Shown: positions 45,751 through 57,933, counted from the first letter of the stretch. The stretch: 64,000 bases of DNA from Dermacentor variabilis (GCF_050947875.1 NC_134568.1:199430258-199494257); one strand, 5' to 3'. The notes: generated by a model not told the origin, from the sequence alone. A program made the numbers and translations.

Positions 45751-45812
<62 letters not shown>
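45751..45812. repeat. (ATT)n microsatellite
   Basis: A pure trinucleotide run of about 62 bp to the left of the 45.86-kb LINE. A similar run lies at its right end. Confidence 0.97.
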
Positions 45813-45814
<2 letters not shown>

Positions 45815-45830
45815 CCTTGATAGATCCCTA

Positions 45831-45883
45831 ATAGAGCCCTGAGGCACTCCAGCTTTGAAAGCTGGAGTGCCTCAGGGCTCTAT
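45831..45883. repeat. Perfect 26-bp hairpin at the 5' end of a LINE
   Basis: Arms 45831-45856 and 45858-45883 are exact reverse complements with a single G between. The right arm encodes KAGVPQGSI, the conserved RT motif B region of the LINE, and the left arm is its inverted copy. This is the expected footprint of a fold-back at the end of the cDNA or of a microhomology-driven inverted duplication on insertion. Confidence 0.95.
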
Positions 45884-46760
45884 ATTGTCTCCTCTTCTTT
45901 TTAACATATTTATAAATGATTTTTCTTCAGCTGTATCGAAGTGTATTATATTTGAGTATGCAGATGACACTGTCCTTTTAACTAAACATATCTGTTATTC
46001 AAAAGCAATTGCGTTACTTCAAGAGAGTGCGTACGATGCAGTAACCTGGTTTGCTAACAACTGTTTGTCAATAAACAAAGAAAAAACAAAAATGTTATGT
46101 TTTAGAAATCCACTTAAAGCAACGGTTACAAATTTACCCTTGTTTCTACACTGTCGTACTTGTCAATCGTGTCAGTGTGCCCCTGTAGAATATGTAAACT
46201 CCATTAAATACCTTGGTGTTTTCTTTGACGGTGACCTCTCATGGAATGATCACATGACATATCTTTGCGGCAGGCTCAGAAGTGTTTCCTCGCTGCTTTT
46301 TAACATTAAATCCATTGTTCCGATGTCTGTAAAAAACACTATCATGCACGCCTTAGCATACAGTGTGTTACATTATGGCATTACATTGTTCGGGTTTTGC
46401 TCATCTCGATGGCTCTGTCGAATTGACAGAATTCTAAAAAATATGTTGAAGTCCATTGCTTATAACTCTTCCTCGGCCGACAATGTGAACTTGTTTATAC
46501 ATCTGGGTCTTCCGTCATTTAAAACTTTGTTCACTCAAACGGTTGTGGTAAAACATTTTTGGAACCCTGATTTCAAACAGGAATATATTGCTCCCCGGGT
46601 ACTGCGGAAAACATTGCGTTTTATAGTACCGCACTGCAACCCAAGATTTGGTAAAGCTAGTAGGTATGCTTATGTCCCAAGAATATTCAATGACCTACCT
46701 GATCATATATTTACTGCGACTTCGAAACGAACCTTGAAAAAAATGTTGAAGGCACTATAA
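45855..46760 (+). pseudogene. LINE reverse transcriptase, C-terminal 300 codons
   Basis: This frame is open from the hairpin to TAA, but it is a 5'-truncated product: motif A and the N-terminal half are absent and no genuine start codon is present. The retained catalytic YADD is intact. There is no RNase H domain. Confidence 0.8.
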
Positions 46761-46989
46761 GATATGTATAATACTACATTTCTCTTTTCTTGTTTCTTGT
46801 ATTTCTTTTGTCACTGATTTCAGCTGAGTTTCTGTTTCATTGTTGTGTGATAAACTTCACGAGCTTTTAATTTCTGTACATGTTGCCATTATGACTTTGT
46901 TTGCCGACATGCCGGGCCAAGTCACGCAAGCCACTTCCTTGGCTTTGACGGGCCTGCCTTCTGATGTACGATTATTGTAAGATGGCAAC
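45858..46989 (+). mobile_element. CR1/Jockey-like LINE, 5'-truncated, uninterrupted RT frame
   Basis: It begins at RT motif B (GVPQGSILSPLLFNIFINDF), keeps the YADD box (45957-45968) and thumb (SIKYLGVFFDGDLSWNDHMT), and ends with ASRYAYVPRIFNDLPDHIF before TAA at 46758. The 3' UTR of about 230 bp contains GGGCCAAGTCACGCAAGCC, and the element ends in (ATT)n. The absence of stops suggests a fairly recent insertion. The N-terminal RT part and endonuclease are missing. Confidence 0.85.
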
Positions 46990-46990
46990 A

Positions 46991-47061
<71 letters not shown>
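46990..47061. repeat. (ATT)n microsatellite (LINE 3' tail)
   Basis: A run of about 24 ATT units directly after the LINE 3' UTR (GATGGCAACA). It is followed within 25 bp by the assembly gap. Confidence 0.97.
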
Positions 47062-47085
47062 GAAGAAGCTTTGCAAACAGCATTA

Positions 47086-47285
47086 NNNNNNNNNNNNNNN
47101 NNNNNNNNNNNNNNNNNNNNNNNNNNNNNNNNNNNNNNNNNNNNNNNNNNNNNNNNNNNNNNNNNNNNNNNNNNNNNNNNNNNNNNNNNNNNNNNNNNNN
47201 NNNNNNNNNNNNNNNNNNNNNNNNNNNNNNNNNNNNNNNNNNNNNNNNNNNNNNNNNNNNNNNNNNNNNNNNNNNNNNNNNNNNN
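47086..47285. other. Assembly gap, 200 N
   Basis: Exactly 200 undetermined bases. The round size suggests a placeholder, so the true length is unknown. Frames crossing it are meaningless. Confidence 1.
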
Positions 47286-47700
47286 CTTTGCTTTTGCGCT
47301 TGCGAACGCGCGACATCAGTCCCGGTTTTAGTGCACGCGTCACCCGCGGTACCTGGCCAAAGTATATGACACAGTGCTCTTTTTTTTTTCTTCTTCGCCG
47401 GACAGCCTGCAAACGTGTTCCACGATACTAATCAAAGAAATCCCCCAAAGCCCGGCTTTCATATTCAACCACGCTTTTGCACGCATCGTGCCGTCGTATA
47501 GCGATGAGGGCAGATTACGAAGGAATAAAACGCACAAAGAGCGAACGGAAGAGATGCACAGCTCCTTTAATCATTCCCAAAGCTCCGGTCTCTAGAGGAA
47601 CTCTTAAGCGTAGCTAAATGAGCTCCAAGTTTTTCTTCATAACTGAAAGCTCCGGTTTCTGTGACAACTAGAAAGTGTACTGAGAAAGCTATACCGAGCT
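47286..47700. other. Unassigned sequence after the gap
   Basis: No gene or repeat is recognised. Confidence 0.45.
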
Positions 47701-47701
47701 G

Positions 47702-47942
47702 AGGTGCGATCTTGTATACGCGTTCCAAAATAGAACGGAGGCGGTCAGTTCCACCAAGCCGCACACGATTGGTCAATTTGAACCGTGACGAACGCCATGA
47801 CGTCAATTGTGGCGTGATATCTGCTGTCAATCATTTCGTGTCGTTTGCTATCGGACGAACGCAGCGGAACAGATGGCCTATTTCGTGACGTAAAGAACGG
47901 ACCGCCTCCGTTCGATTTTGGAACGCGTACAAGATCGCACCC
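47702..47942. mobile_element. MITE with about 46-bp terminal inverted repeats (241 bp)
   Basis: The left end (GGTGCGATCTTGTATACGCG, then TTCCAAAATAGAACGGAGGC) and the right end (reverse complement GGTGCGATCTTGTACGCGTT) match over about 46 bp with few differences. There is no ORF. This is a classic non-autonomous DNA transposon structure. No clear target-site duplication was seen. Confidence 0.85.
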
Positions 47943-48639
47943 TTGGATCTTTTTTGTCTGGGGAAATTTATCCACGTTGAAACGAAGGACCTCACCCTAA
48001 TACACGAAACAAAAACTAATTTGTTCCCTTTCATACACCTCAGCGCAGAATCGATTTAGGATTGGATAAACTTTATTAAAGGTCCTGCAGGACGCACGTC
48101 AGCGCGCGGTGGGCGTGTCCCACGCACGGACCGACCTTTTATGTCCTTTCAGGCAGGCTGAGACAAAACTACAAACGCTGTTAGCGTTCCAACAAGTCCG
48201 CATTCGTGCATTTGACTGTTACGCCACTTCTGCGGATCGTGTAAAGCGAGTCTCCACTGAGCCTCCATTGAAGGAGGAGGAGAAAGAGGACGAGGAGTAG
48301 TGTTGATAGCTGCAGGCGGACCTAATTTTGGAAAAGCGGCAGGCAGCTGATGAGGATGCTGATGCTGACGCTGATGGGGCTATTCCATTTGAATCGGGCG
48401 GTTACAAAGTGCGTAGCCAAACCAAGTTATTGAAGAAAAATAAAATGTTTACAAGTGTGGTAGAGCTTGAAGTGTACTGTGCACATGCCAGTTGACATTA
48501 TATACAGGAAAGGCTAACGGCGAGTACCGAGTTCAACCGGAACGCAACATGATGCTGCGCGCCAACCATCCCACTTCGCCTTGCTAGCACACCCACACAT
48601 CTCACCATGCAAGCCTCAGTTCTGTATCGCGGAGGAATT
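47943..48639. other. Unassigned sequence
   Basis: At about 48058-48095, GATTGGATAAACTTTATTAA with GGTCCTGCAGGACGC looks like a minus-strand retroelement 3' end. The rest is unassigned. Confidence 0.35.
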
Positions 48640-48860
48640 TAAAGAGTAGATGGAGCACCTCCTTCCTAAATATTCGATGTCCTCGCGGGAACAAAATGTC
48701 ACTTGCGCTCGTGCGTGGAGCCATTCTATGCTTATGGAGTCCACCCTGTTTAGTGCGGGCCGTAGGCAGATGCGCTGTATTGAGGGCAGGTGCAGAACAG
48801 TGCTCTGGTGTTCATTGGTTTCTTCACAATAATAAGAATCGGAAGTTACAGTAAATGGAG
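48640..48860 (-). mobile_element. RNase H-LINE C-terminal remnant
   Basis: The minus strand encodes CEETNEHQSTVLHLPSIQRI and CLRPALNRVDS. This aligns with the zinc-knuckle tail of the 44.4-kb LINE (CEENIDHLLCHCPQF...QRQSLR), with several ligands lost. It is a short, degraded piece. Confidence 0.5.
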
Positions 48861-49254
48861 TAAGAAATGGAGTAAGAAACCGTTCGTAAATGCCATTCCC
48901 ACCGTAGGTGGTATAGCTATGTTGCATCGCAGCGGGAGATGCCAGTTGGACCTTAAAACCGTAACAAAGGTTCAAGGTTACGCAGCCGCCCCTTTAAGAC
49001 TCTCGGAGAACTCCAGAATGCTTGTGTCGCTGTGCGAGCAGGCAAATATATGGTACATAAATTCTTAGTACTGTCTACTAATGCTTGAGCATTCTTTGGC
49101 TCCGCTGCTACTTCGCTTTTGCTTACTTAGCTAGCTTATGCATGTCTACTCATCGCTACCACTCATCGACTATTACACTATTATAACGATTACGTATCTT
49201 AACTTCTTTATTTTCCTTTTCTGTTACGACCTTGGCACGGCGCCAACGACGTAA
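48861..49254. other. Unassigned sequence
   Basis: A short duplication AAATGGAGTAAGAA occurs twice in a row near 48852-48882. Nothing else is recognised. Confidence 0.4.
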
Positions 49255-49264
49255 CCAGTTTTTT

Positions 49265-49345
49265 GTGTATGGCTCAAATAGAGTTCTGTCTGCCACGCTG
49301 CGGTCCGTGGTTCGAATCCCGGTCAGAAGTTTAATTTTTTTTCTA
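49265..49345 (+). mobile_element. Possible tRNA-derived SINE head
   Basis: A box-A-like TATGGCTCAAATAGAGTTC is followed about 35 nt later by a good box B (GGTTCGAATCCC) and then a T-rich tail. It is not a foldable tRNA gene. Confidence 0.4.
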
Positions 49346-49489
49346 ACGCTACCAATTACTATTACACTATTACACTGTTATAACAATAACATGTTTTAAC
49401 TTGACCAGTGATGCATTTATTTTGCAGATATAAGGCGTCACTGGACGCACAGTTTTTGTTGGGGTACTCGCCAAAGAATGCTTACGCAT

Positions 49490-49710
49490 TAAATGTTACA
49501 TTGCAGAGTCCGTTCTCGCCAAAGGAATAGGAAACACCTGGAAGCTTTCGGTGGGCAGACCGAGCAGCCGTGTCAGCGAGGTCGTTATCGATTATTTCAC
49601 TACGTCCTGACGCAGTGGAATGAGGTCCTGGCGCTTCCTCTGGCGGTGCAACGTGTAACTCGATCCGCTGAGCTCTTGCCGTTGATGCAGTTTTCTCCAC
49701 CGACGAATCT
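49490..49710 (-). mobile_element. LINE RNase H remnant
   Basis: The minus strand encodes SGRSEIIDNDLADTAARSAH, matching the HCGIIGNDDADKAAR region of RNase H with the His and one Gly lost. Only about 200 bp are recognisable. Confidence 0.5.
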
Positions 49711-49859
49711 ATACAGGCCCGTAGTGAAACATCGCTAAATCTCAGTCAGGAAACGCTCACATGCTTTCATCAGTACTTGCAGCTTACGCAGCGTTCCCTC
49801 TGGAAGGAGCCATGCTGGTTTGCCACGCGCCACTCGAAGCCGAGAAAGCTATAGAAGCG

Positions 49860-50060
49860 TTCTGACGCGTTCGTGCGTTTTTGCGCGTCAATGAGCGTTT
49901 CAATAGTCTCAAAGCGCGAAATCCAGGGAGAGAAGGAGAACGGAAAGGGTGGGAATTGTTCGTGCATTCCAAGTCTGCGTGTTTGAGCGTTTTGAAGCGC
50001 TCGCATTTGTGCACGCGAATGAGCGTTCTAATAGTCTCAAGGTGCCAGAAGCCACAAGCG
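49860..50060 (+). repeat. Imperfect direct repeat, about 130-bp spacing
   Basis: AATGAGCGTTTCAATAGTCT near 49889 recurs as AATGAGCGTTCTAATAGTCT near 50020. Both are preceded by GCGC-CG-ATTTGTGC-like sequence. It is a local duplication within a dispersed repeat. No function is evident. Confidence 0.6.
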
Positions 50061-50334
50061 AAGTAAAACGTTGGCTGCCCTCAAACACCCCCAATCCAAA
50101 CCACTGGCACGGTGCAAGTCCGCGTTGGCGGCTAGGCTTTTATCCCTCGATATCGATAACCAATCTCCAGAATATCGCCGAGATAACGCCTTGACTCTGC
50201 TGCCGCGAGTGCCGCGAGCGAAAGTGTACAACATCAGTCACCTCCACGTAAGAGGTGCAAAAAGGGGCAAAAATCGCTAAGCGTTTAACCCCGGGCGGAC
50301 AGGCTTGGCGCAACCGCGTCGGACCATGGTGTTA

Positions 50335-50490
50335 GAATTGATATATCGGCCTCTTGGGGTTCTTTAGCGTGCACGCGAAGCACGGCACACGAGCGTTTTG
50401 CATTTCGCCCCCATCGAAATGGGGCGGTCACGGTCGAAAACTGAACCCGAGATATCAGCAGCATAACAGCACAGCTACTGAATTAGCGGC
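50335..50490 (-). mobile_element. tRNA-derived SINE, diverged copy
   Basis: On the minus strand it has the CATTTCGATGGGGGCGAAAT body motif and ACGCTAAAGAACCCCAAGAG, preceded by a degenerate head with TCGGGTTCAG as box B. It lies about 230 bp from a + strand SINE. Confidence 0.65.
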
Positions 50491-50599
50491 CATGGATATT
50501 AGTATATATATTAATTAGCAGATATCAAATCGAACATCGAATGTTTAATGATTTCTAAACAAAATGAAATGCCCTCCCTTCGAGCTACTCCTCCCCAAA

Positions 50600-50935
<336 letters not shown>

Positions 50936-52557
50936 ACTTTAACATTTAAGTCATTAATTGAGGAATGCAATTGTATGCACGATGACGACAACTGCGGCAT
51001 GAAGGCGACTGCACGACGACAAATACCATGGCATAACGATTACGGCACGACGAGAACTATGATTACGACGATGTCGATGGTGCCATGATGACGATGGCAC
51101 GATCACAGCATGACGATAATACTTCGTTGATTTACATCTGAGACTCAATCCCTCTGACTGAGGCTGAGTGAACTGGGCTAAAAGTCGTGCTGCAAATTAC
51201 CGCGCTTCACTTGGCATTGGATTGATCCGTTTTTAGCAATAATTTTGAGTTTGCTAGTTAACCCACGACATCTAAATTTTTCGTATACTATTTTCAGCTT
51301 TTTGAGTTATACTATGCCAAATCTTATTAAAGCATTGCCTTTGCCATGCCTGTGAGAACGATTTAATTTTGGACCTAGCGTGAACTTCCAGACGGTTCAA
51401 CTTGGCATCTTATACGACATTACTGCTCTGCACAATAAAAATGACGACAGAGACGTACAACTACAATGTGATTTTTATTAGTTTTGTTTTTCACATATTC
51501 CGAAACGAATATTGCGAACACAGCTAGAGAAAAAGAGATCGAGTCTCTGGTCTATCAAAGCCGCATTAAACCGCAACATGGAGTGGGAAAAATCGCATCG
51601 CGTGTCATCTACTTACCACCTCCATAATCCTGCAGGAGCGCTTGACGCGCGAATCCCCGCACACTTGTGCAAAAGCGCAAGCAGAGGAGACAAAAAAAGA
51701 AGAAGGAAAGCAAACAAAAGTGGCCCGAGCGCCGCCGCCACCTCCTACAGTAGGCCCACCCATGCGCAATCGCAAACACGGATGGGGGCCGGGATCACAA
51801 GAGAGCCCTGCTCGGTGCAGGCGGAAACAACAAACGCTTGTGAATTCTATCGACGGATTTGTTCCTAATCCGGCTTAATCTCGGCCGGGCCCCGTGGCTT
51901 AGGAGATCACCGCGCGGTCTATTATACGCGCTGTGCTCCGACCTGCATTCAGCTAGTCCACTGCATTAAGCGGCTAGCCATAATCCTGTTGACGCAATGA
52001 AGATGCGTATCTGACGGAGCTTTCGCCAACGAAAAATAGCTATTACACGCACCACTCAATGCTGCCTGCAAAAAAGGAGAGCAGCAGTTTGATGGAGCGG
52101 CAAAACTGGGAATCTGTATGAAGTATCGGTCGATAGCTACGAACGACAAAGGCCACTCAAGGCTTCTCCCATAAAAGTGGAAGCACTCTAGGCAGAGCAC
52201 TTGAAGGTGTGCACTAGCATGGCCTCGGAAAAGACACAGCGAAGCGATCGGCACTGTAAGGACAGCTGCTCCCTGCGTCTGCCAAATAACTGCAGCTTAA
52301 CTATGGACATCGCACTGTCGTCTGCATGCGTACATGCCAGAAATGGATATACTAAAGGCATATTTGGGTGCAGGTTTGAGAGCAATCTGGATGAGCTATG
52401 AATGCGGTGAAAAGCAGCTTTGAAGCTGAATGTCGATAATAACCGGCTGTGGAAGCGATAATCTTGCTTTCTGGTCAGCTCTGAAGCTCGCTTATGCTAG
52501 CACTCGGTTTAATGTTTACATTACCTTTGTACAACTGCCAGAGCGCTCTGAAACGAC
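50936..52557. other. Unassigned sequence
   Basis: At 50975-51110 short ACGA/TGACGA-rich motifs recur (low complexity). Frames at 51512-51878 have no domain. Nothing else is supported. Confidence 0.4.
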
Positions 52558-52578
52558 CCCCCCCCCCCCCCCCCCCCC
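52558..52578. repeat. Poly-C tract
   Basis: A homopolymer C run of about 21 bp. Confidence 0.9.
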
Positions 52579-53999
52579 GAATTAGATCGGTGTACTATCA
52601 CGGACCAATTCAGCAACGCAAACGTCCGGAGAACTGCAGAAAGAAATTAAAGCATTATATCTTGCGGAAGAAAACAATTATTGCTTGAGAAGAAGTGCTT
52701 ATCCTACCGCGAAGTTTCAATCAACAATGTTATGATTTCACCTTCCTAAACAGCATTCTTGTGCTCTGAACATTCGCATTTAAATTGCCCAGTTCGTGGT
52801 TCATTCGTCGGTAGCAGAGTGAGAAAGGAGCGCTATAGGAATGTTCTGGTACAGCGCAGTTATCACATCACAAGGTCGTATACTGCGCAGAGAAGATAAA
52901 AGAATATCAGTAAGCGCAGCCTTCTGCACTGTATGCCATCCTTATACGTATAGGTCGCATGGCTAAACATTCGAGAACAAGCTGGCTAAACACTTAATTC
53001 GAAGTTAAATTACCAGTACGTTCCGTAGTTACAGCGGCCAATTCTTTTCAATGAAGGGATAGCTATAACACCGACAAACTCCAGAGCGTCATATATATTG
53101 TAAGGTTGTGACCGTATAAACCTCAAATCTAACGGCGCGTGCCGATGTCGACAATTTAACAATGGGCGATATTTTACACTTCTCTGACCGCTTGCAGAAT
53201 AGATGCCACAGTTAAGAATTTAGTGCTGGATTAAAAGCTCCGTCCAGAGGATGCGATCAATTGTGGAGGAATTTTATCTTTTATTCAAAAAGTGGCGAAG
53301 TGGAAAAAAGATTACCGCCCCTTCCAGTCCGTGAAGATGGTCGAACAGTAAAGCTGTGTTAGTTACACCGAGTGTTACACCATGCAAGTTAAACTTCGCA
53401 AGCAGACTATATTGTAAATCTTTTGTTTCACCATTCTTTCACCTCATTTTCACTTTTGCGTGTTTCGCGTGGTTTGCATGCTCTAGGAGTGCGTTTTTTA
53501 TTTTGCGCGTGAGGTTTGTGCCTATGCTCTTTCATACAAGTTGCTCCGCCCTGTGGTCCTCCCATATAATTGTAGCTGGAATGAACTGTGTGGAACCACT
53601 CATCCAAAAATCCGTATATTGGGCACAAGGCCCAACACTGGAGATGCGAGCGCTGCAATCGTTTTGACGATTGCTTGGATTGCTTTGACGATTGACGTCT
53701 TTGCGTTTCTTAATGCGGTTACATACACGTTCGGCTGCGACGGAGAAAACGATGTCAGTGACGGTATGGTATGCCCGCAGTCCGCCGTTGTCTATTGCGT
53801 TCGATGTCTCGAGTTCGCTCGGTGGCATCCTCCCGGCATTGCCGCTCGCGATTCTTCAAAATTAGATTGCTTCAAAATTAAATCTGTCCGTCACATAAGA
53901 CAATGAATTGCTCATGCCGCCTTATGCAATGGCTCATACCCCTGTAGACGTGGCCTCCCCATTACGATGACAGAAGTGAAATTCTACGCGGGAATGACG
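52579..53999. other. Unassigned sequence
   Basis: The 121-codon + frame (53541-53906) and 98-codon minus frame (53532-53828) overlap, and neither shows a domain I know. Either may be an eroded transposase, which I cannot support. Confidence 0.35.
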
Positions 54000-54125
54000 A
54001 GCGGCAACGGAACCAGCTGTAGAAGAAGACGACGACGTTCGAGCCATTGCAGATGATGATGATAGTTTTAGCGAAGTCCCACAACGACGGCACATGGCCC
54101 GCACAAACAGCTTCGCTGTAAAATT
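54000..54125 (+). repeat. Fragment of the repeat ending AACAGCTTCGCTGTAAAA
   Basis: GACGACGACG and GATGATGATG low-complexity sequence is followed by CACAACGACGGCACATGGCC and ACAGCTTCGCTGTAAAA, the same end as the repeat at 23.9 kb. Confidence 0.5.
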
Positions 54126-55740
54126 ATTAAAGAGAGATATTTGCGTGGATTTAACCGTCCGCTTCCTCTATCCAGCGCACGCACACTCACATCACCATAG
54201 CGAACACCATGCGGCCGTTGCAGTCGAAGAGCCCCTATGATTTGAATATATTTATTCAGCGTATTCGTGAATTCGTTACATTTTTACGTTAAGCCTATAA
54301 AGGAAACTAACGAACGGGATAGTTCGATATTCCATGTTGATCACCCGTGTTCACTTACAGCCGTTAGGCAGTTTCGGACTCCTTTTCGCTCCACAATGTA
54401 CACTTCGTGCGAAGGGGCCTACTAAACCCGGGGAGGGAGCGCACGCCAGAAGCGCAAACAGGCCTCCCGCGTGAAGCTCACGACAAGCGCTACGGCGTGA
54501 CGGTGATGCAGATCGCGCGCAGCATTCCTCTCATCGAGGCTACAGGAGGCCCGATGGCTGTGTGCGGCGTATGGGAATGGCGGCGCGCGTACGCGGGAAA
54601 CCGTATGGGGAGCACAATTAAAGGGCCGTTAATCCGGGAGCTCATCCGATGGGTCAACAGGGCCGTGCCGTCAACGGCACGCGCCCAGCGGTGGCGAGAC
54701 GGCCGGTTATCGCGCACGGGACGCTCCCCGATCAAACATGCAGTATATGTGCGCGCGCCCTGACGCAGCTACCAGTTCGCGCTTCTGTTTGCAGCTCTCA
54801 CGATCCGCGTCGGTCGGTCACGCACTCGCCCATTTCGCCCTTCGCCCCGCGCGACTCTGGCAGTGACGTGCCCGCACATACACTCGGGTGCACGCAACGC
54901 CTGCCAGCTCTTCGTGCTCGGTGCGCGCACAGCCTTCTGCCTTCTCCTCTTCACGTGTTCACCGTCCTTTGCATGCAACTACATGTGCGTGTTTTCTTTT
55001 TCTTGCTTATTTTTTTGTCTCTCTCGCTCTTGCAATGCTGATACCATTTATTTCTTAACGACCCGGTGGATCACGACACAACTCAGTGTCCCCATCTATC
55101 GGTTCAGTACTGTACTCTGTTGACCCCCTGTTGCTCGCATTTTCTTGTTTCATACACTTCCACCGCTGACTTCAAGGACAACCGCCCACATTTGTAAGTC
55201 ACGCTGAAGGTGAAGCTTGTTTCTCTGCACCGACGCATTCTAACTTATCGTCCTTCACCCAAGGCAATCGCGTTGCTATGGATGCAGAGAACTAACGTAA
55301 AGAAAGCAAAGAAAAAAAGAAGCCAGCGATCAGTTGAAGAATTCGAAGCATTTGACCATGTAAAAGTGGACGCTACGACATGCACAACAATCGACACCCT
55401 CTCACTTGGCGCATGGAGTGAAGATGAAGGGCACAGTCATGCAAGGTCGTGCAAGTGGTGCGCTCATCGTATGATAGATAGGGCAGGTGAACGAGGCGTG
55501 ATTATAAAAGGCAACGATTAGTAAGTGGAGTATAGGGGCAAATGAAAAGCTAAACCAGCTACCTTGAAGGCAATTCATGCATAGCCTACTCCATGTCACA
55601 TTTATGTAATTAAAAAGAAAGAACGTTATCACATACGAACACAAACACGTATCTGTCATAAAAAAATAATAAGCAAGTAAATAAATAAGCGAATAAGTAA
55701 AAAAAAAGACATGCGTCACCGTCGCGCCGACGGGGGACAC
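54126..55740. other. Unassigned sequence with a GC-rich block
   Basis: At 54400-54960 the sequence is CpG-rich, with overlapping frames and the small hairpin GTGCCGTCAACGGCAC near 54666. T-rich sequence follows. It resembles the islands near 5.5 and 10.3 kb. No gene is identified. Confidence 0.4.
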
Positions 55741-55754
55741 CGACGCACCGCCAT

Positions 55755-55915
55755 CCGTGGAATGCAATAATGCTCGGGTACTGAGATTTACGCGCACATT
55801 AAAGAAGCTCAAGTGGTCCAAATTATTCCGTAGCGCACCACTATACTGTGCCCCTCATAACCAACAGTGTAGTTTCGGGACGTTAAACCCCACACTATTA
55901 ATTAGTGCCGTTGGC
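55755..55915 (+). mobile_element. tRNA-derived SINE, body only, diverged
   Basis: CTCGGGTACTGAGATTTACG, CGCACATTAAAGAA, CTCAAGTGGTCCAAATTATT, GCGCACCACTATACTGTGCC and GGGACGTTAAACCCC match the 3' half of the SINE family. The tRNA-like head is missing or unrecognisable. Confidence 0.6.
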
Positions 55916-57714
55916 CTTAATTCCGTAAAACCAACATTCTAGCTCCACGTACAAGAATCGGCTATGATTTAAAATAGCCTCACTGTATCCCTAGGATAGC
56001 CTGAGACGTTCCCCGGGTCACACAGATGGCACAAGTGCCCATGAACCACAACTACTTCGACACGTGGGCTTCTATGGAGCCTTCGTTAGCGCGTGTACAC
56101 GTCTTGCAATAGCCGTCACTCTCGGGACACGCGCAGTTATTAAACCCGCGCTTAACATTATCTGTACCGCCTAGGACACTTTGAACACAAGGTTCGTCAA
56201 CGGACAGTGTCCGCGAGAGGAGACAGCGAATGAACAAGTTTTGACTTGTGCAAGTACAGCAAGCAAATCGGCCGCACAGTTCCCCTTTCATTGCGAAATT
56301 CCTGCCGAACCCGCACAAAGGCGACAGGAAAGCATTCGCACAAAGCTCGGCGAAAAGCGCGCCTTCTCGGTGTAACCGGGAATCTCTACGTCAAGTCAAG
56401 CATACCGATCAGGCGGGCCAAAGGGGCATCGACGCAAGAGTGCGGGCGCGGACCTTTTTCCACAGGAGGGCCACGTCCGCGCCCTTTCCGGCCGGGCTGA
56501 GGATCATCGGGTCGGCCGGGACGCACGGGCTGGCTCAAACGACACGCATTAGCGCTGCTCCCGAGTGCACCGACTCATGTCTCGACTATTGCCGTATTTG
56601 GCGCCCAGCGCGGTGACCCCTCGCGGCCGCGGACACCCAACCCTTTCAAACCCAAACCCCTTTACAAGTCTTGATCGCACGCGAGGGCGTGGGGTACGCC
56701 GGGATCCAGGTGGGGGTAGCTCTGACCCCAGCCACCGACTCGGGGGTCAGATGAACCAAGGCCAGCAACGGGTTAAATGGATTGGAAACGGTCAGCGACC
56801 CCACTCGTCCCTGTGTTTGGGCCGCGACAGCCTCGCGAAATAATCGCCGCGTCTGACAGCACAGCGGTTTCGAGCCTGTAACGCAGGGTGCCAGGAACCT
56901 GGCCGCCGTGTGTTCACGGCGATAAATGTGTGGTTGAGCGGCCCCCCAACGAAGCCGCGTACAGAAAAGAATGACGTATCCCCACCGATTTGCACGAGCT
57001 CACAAATCGCATACATTGGCAGGAATATTCTAGTCGAACAACGACGAGTACGGCAGAGCTGTTGATCGTCGTATAAAATCTGGAGCCTGTTTAAGCGGCG
57101 TATAACCGAATAAAAGGATGTTTGGCATTGATTTCTCATGAGTCATTTCAAACCTAAAGCACCAGAAGTCGATCTTGATCGTCGTCGGTTTCTTCGACGA
57201 AAATACGACCTAGTGAATTTTGACGTTTTGAAGAACATATTCCCAACATCCTTTGCGTGAAAAGCATTTAATCTCTGAGCTAGCACCACTTTGATGTCAC
57301 AGTCAGGGTCAAAAAATGGTTCACAAGAAAAAAAAGAGAGACTGCTGTTTCTTAATAACGAAGAGCGCACGAGCGAGGCCTCTTGTGCGAGGCCTCACGT
57401 GGAGAACGAACCCGGAAAAGTCGCGGCGCATATCCTCGAAGTGACAGGAAGTAAAACCCGCGAGATTGGATTGCAGTGGCACACGGTTGCCGTGCTTTCT
57501 GGCATGCACCTCTTTGTACTATCTCACCCGGCAAAAATGATTCCACGTCCACTGAGGCAAAAGAACGACATTTGCGCATTTCCGTGTTTGGCGAATTCAC
57601 GTGGCATGGGTCATGGGCTGTCACGGGCTCGTTCGCCTGGTTTCTTTTGACGTCTACCGGTATGAGACCATGACCGGCGCAGGAACGCAAGAAATTTATA
57701 AATCAAAATAATAA
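55916..57714. other. Unassigned sequence, GC-rich at 56380-56850
   Basis: Overlapping frames on both strands have no domain. A hairpin (CTGACCCC ... GGGGTCAG) lies near 56720-56748. No LTR ends or protein motifs were found, although the length and GC content would suit a degraded retroelement. Confidence 0.35.
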
Positions 57715-57715
57715 G

Positions 57716-57783
57716 CAGCGCACCAGGAAGATTCCAACTGCGGACACGCAGACTGACAGTCGAAGGCTTTACCGCTCAGCGAC
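57716..57783 (-). mobile_element. tRNA-like (Asp-type) SINE head or tRNA relic
   Basis: On the minus strand: GTCGCTGAGCGGTAAAGC (box A), then GACTGTCAGTC as an anticodon arm with U33 and GTC at 34-36, then GCAGTTGGAATCTTCC (a damaged box B). The acceptor ends do not pair. It is most likely a tRNA-Asp-derived repeat head. Confidence 0.4.
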
Positions 57784-57933
57784 TTTTTTGTTCTTTGTTG
57801 CCGGAGCTTGACATCACATACATGAACACAAACGTACAGGTGTACAGCTTAGTAGATAAGCGTCAGAAAGACCTAACATGGCTTTACACTTCTAGGATTC
57901 CCTAAAGTTTGTCAGGGGTTCCACCCTCGGCAA

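Noticed and set aside
45542..45847. Poly-Asn and poly-Tyr frames around the (ATT)n run, and the frame crossing 47086-47285
   Set aside because: They are microsatellite translation and a frame through undetermined bases.
53532..53906. Possible transposase frames at 53.5-53.9 kb
   Set aside because: No catalytic or DNA-binding motif could be identified on either strand.
56380..57140. LTR retrotransposon leader or LTR
   Set aside because: GC-rich with a hairpin, but no TG...CA ends, primer-binding site or gag/pol motif was found.
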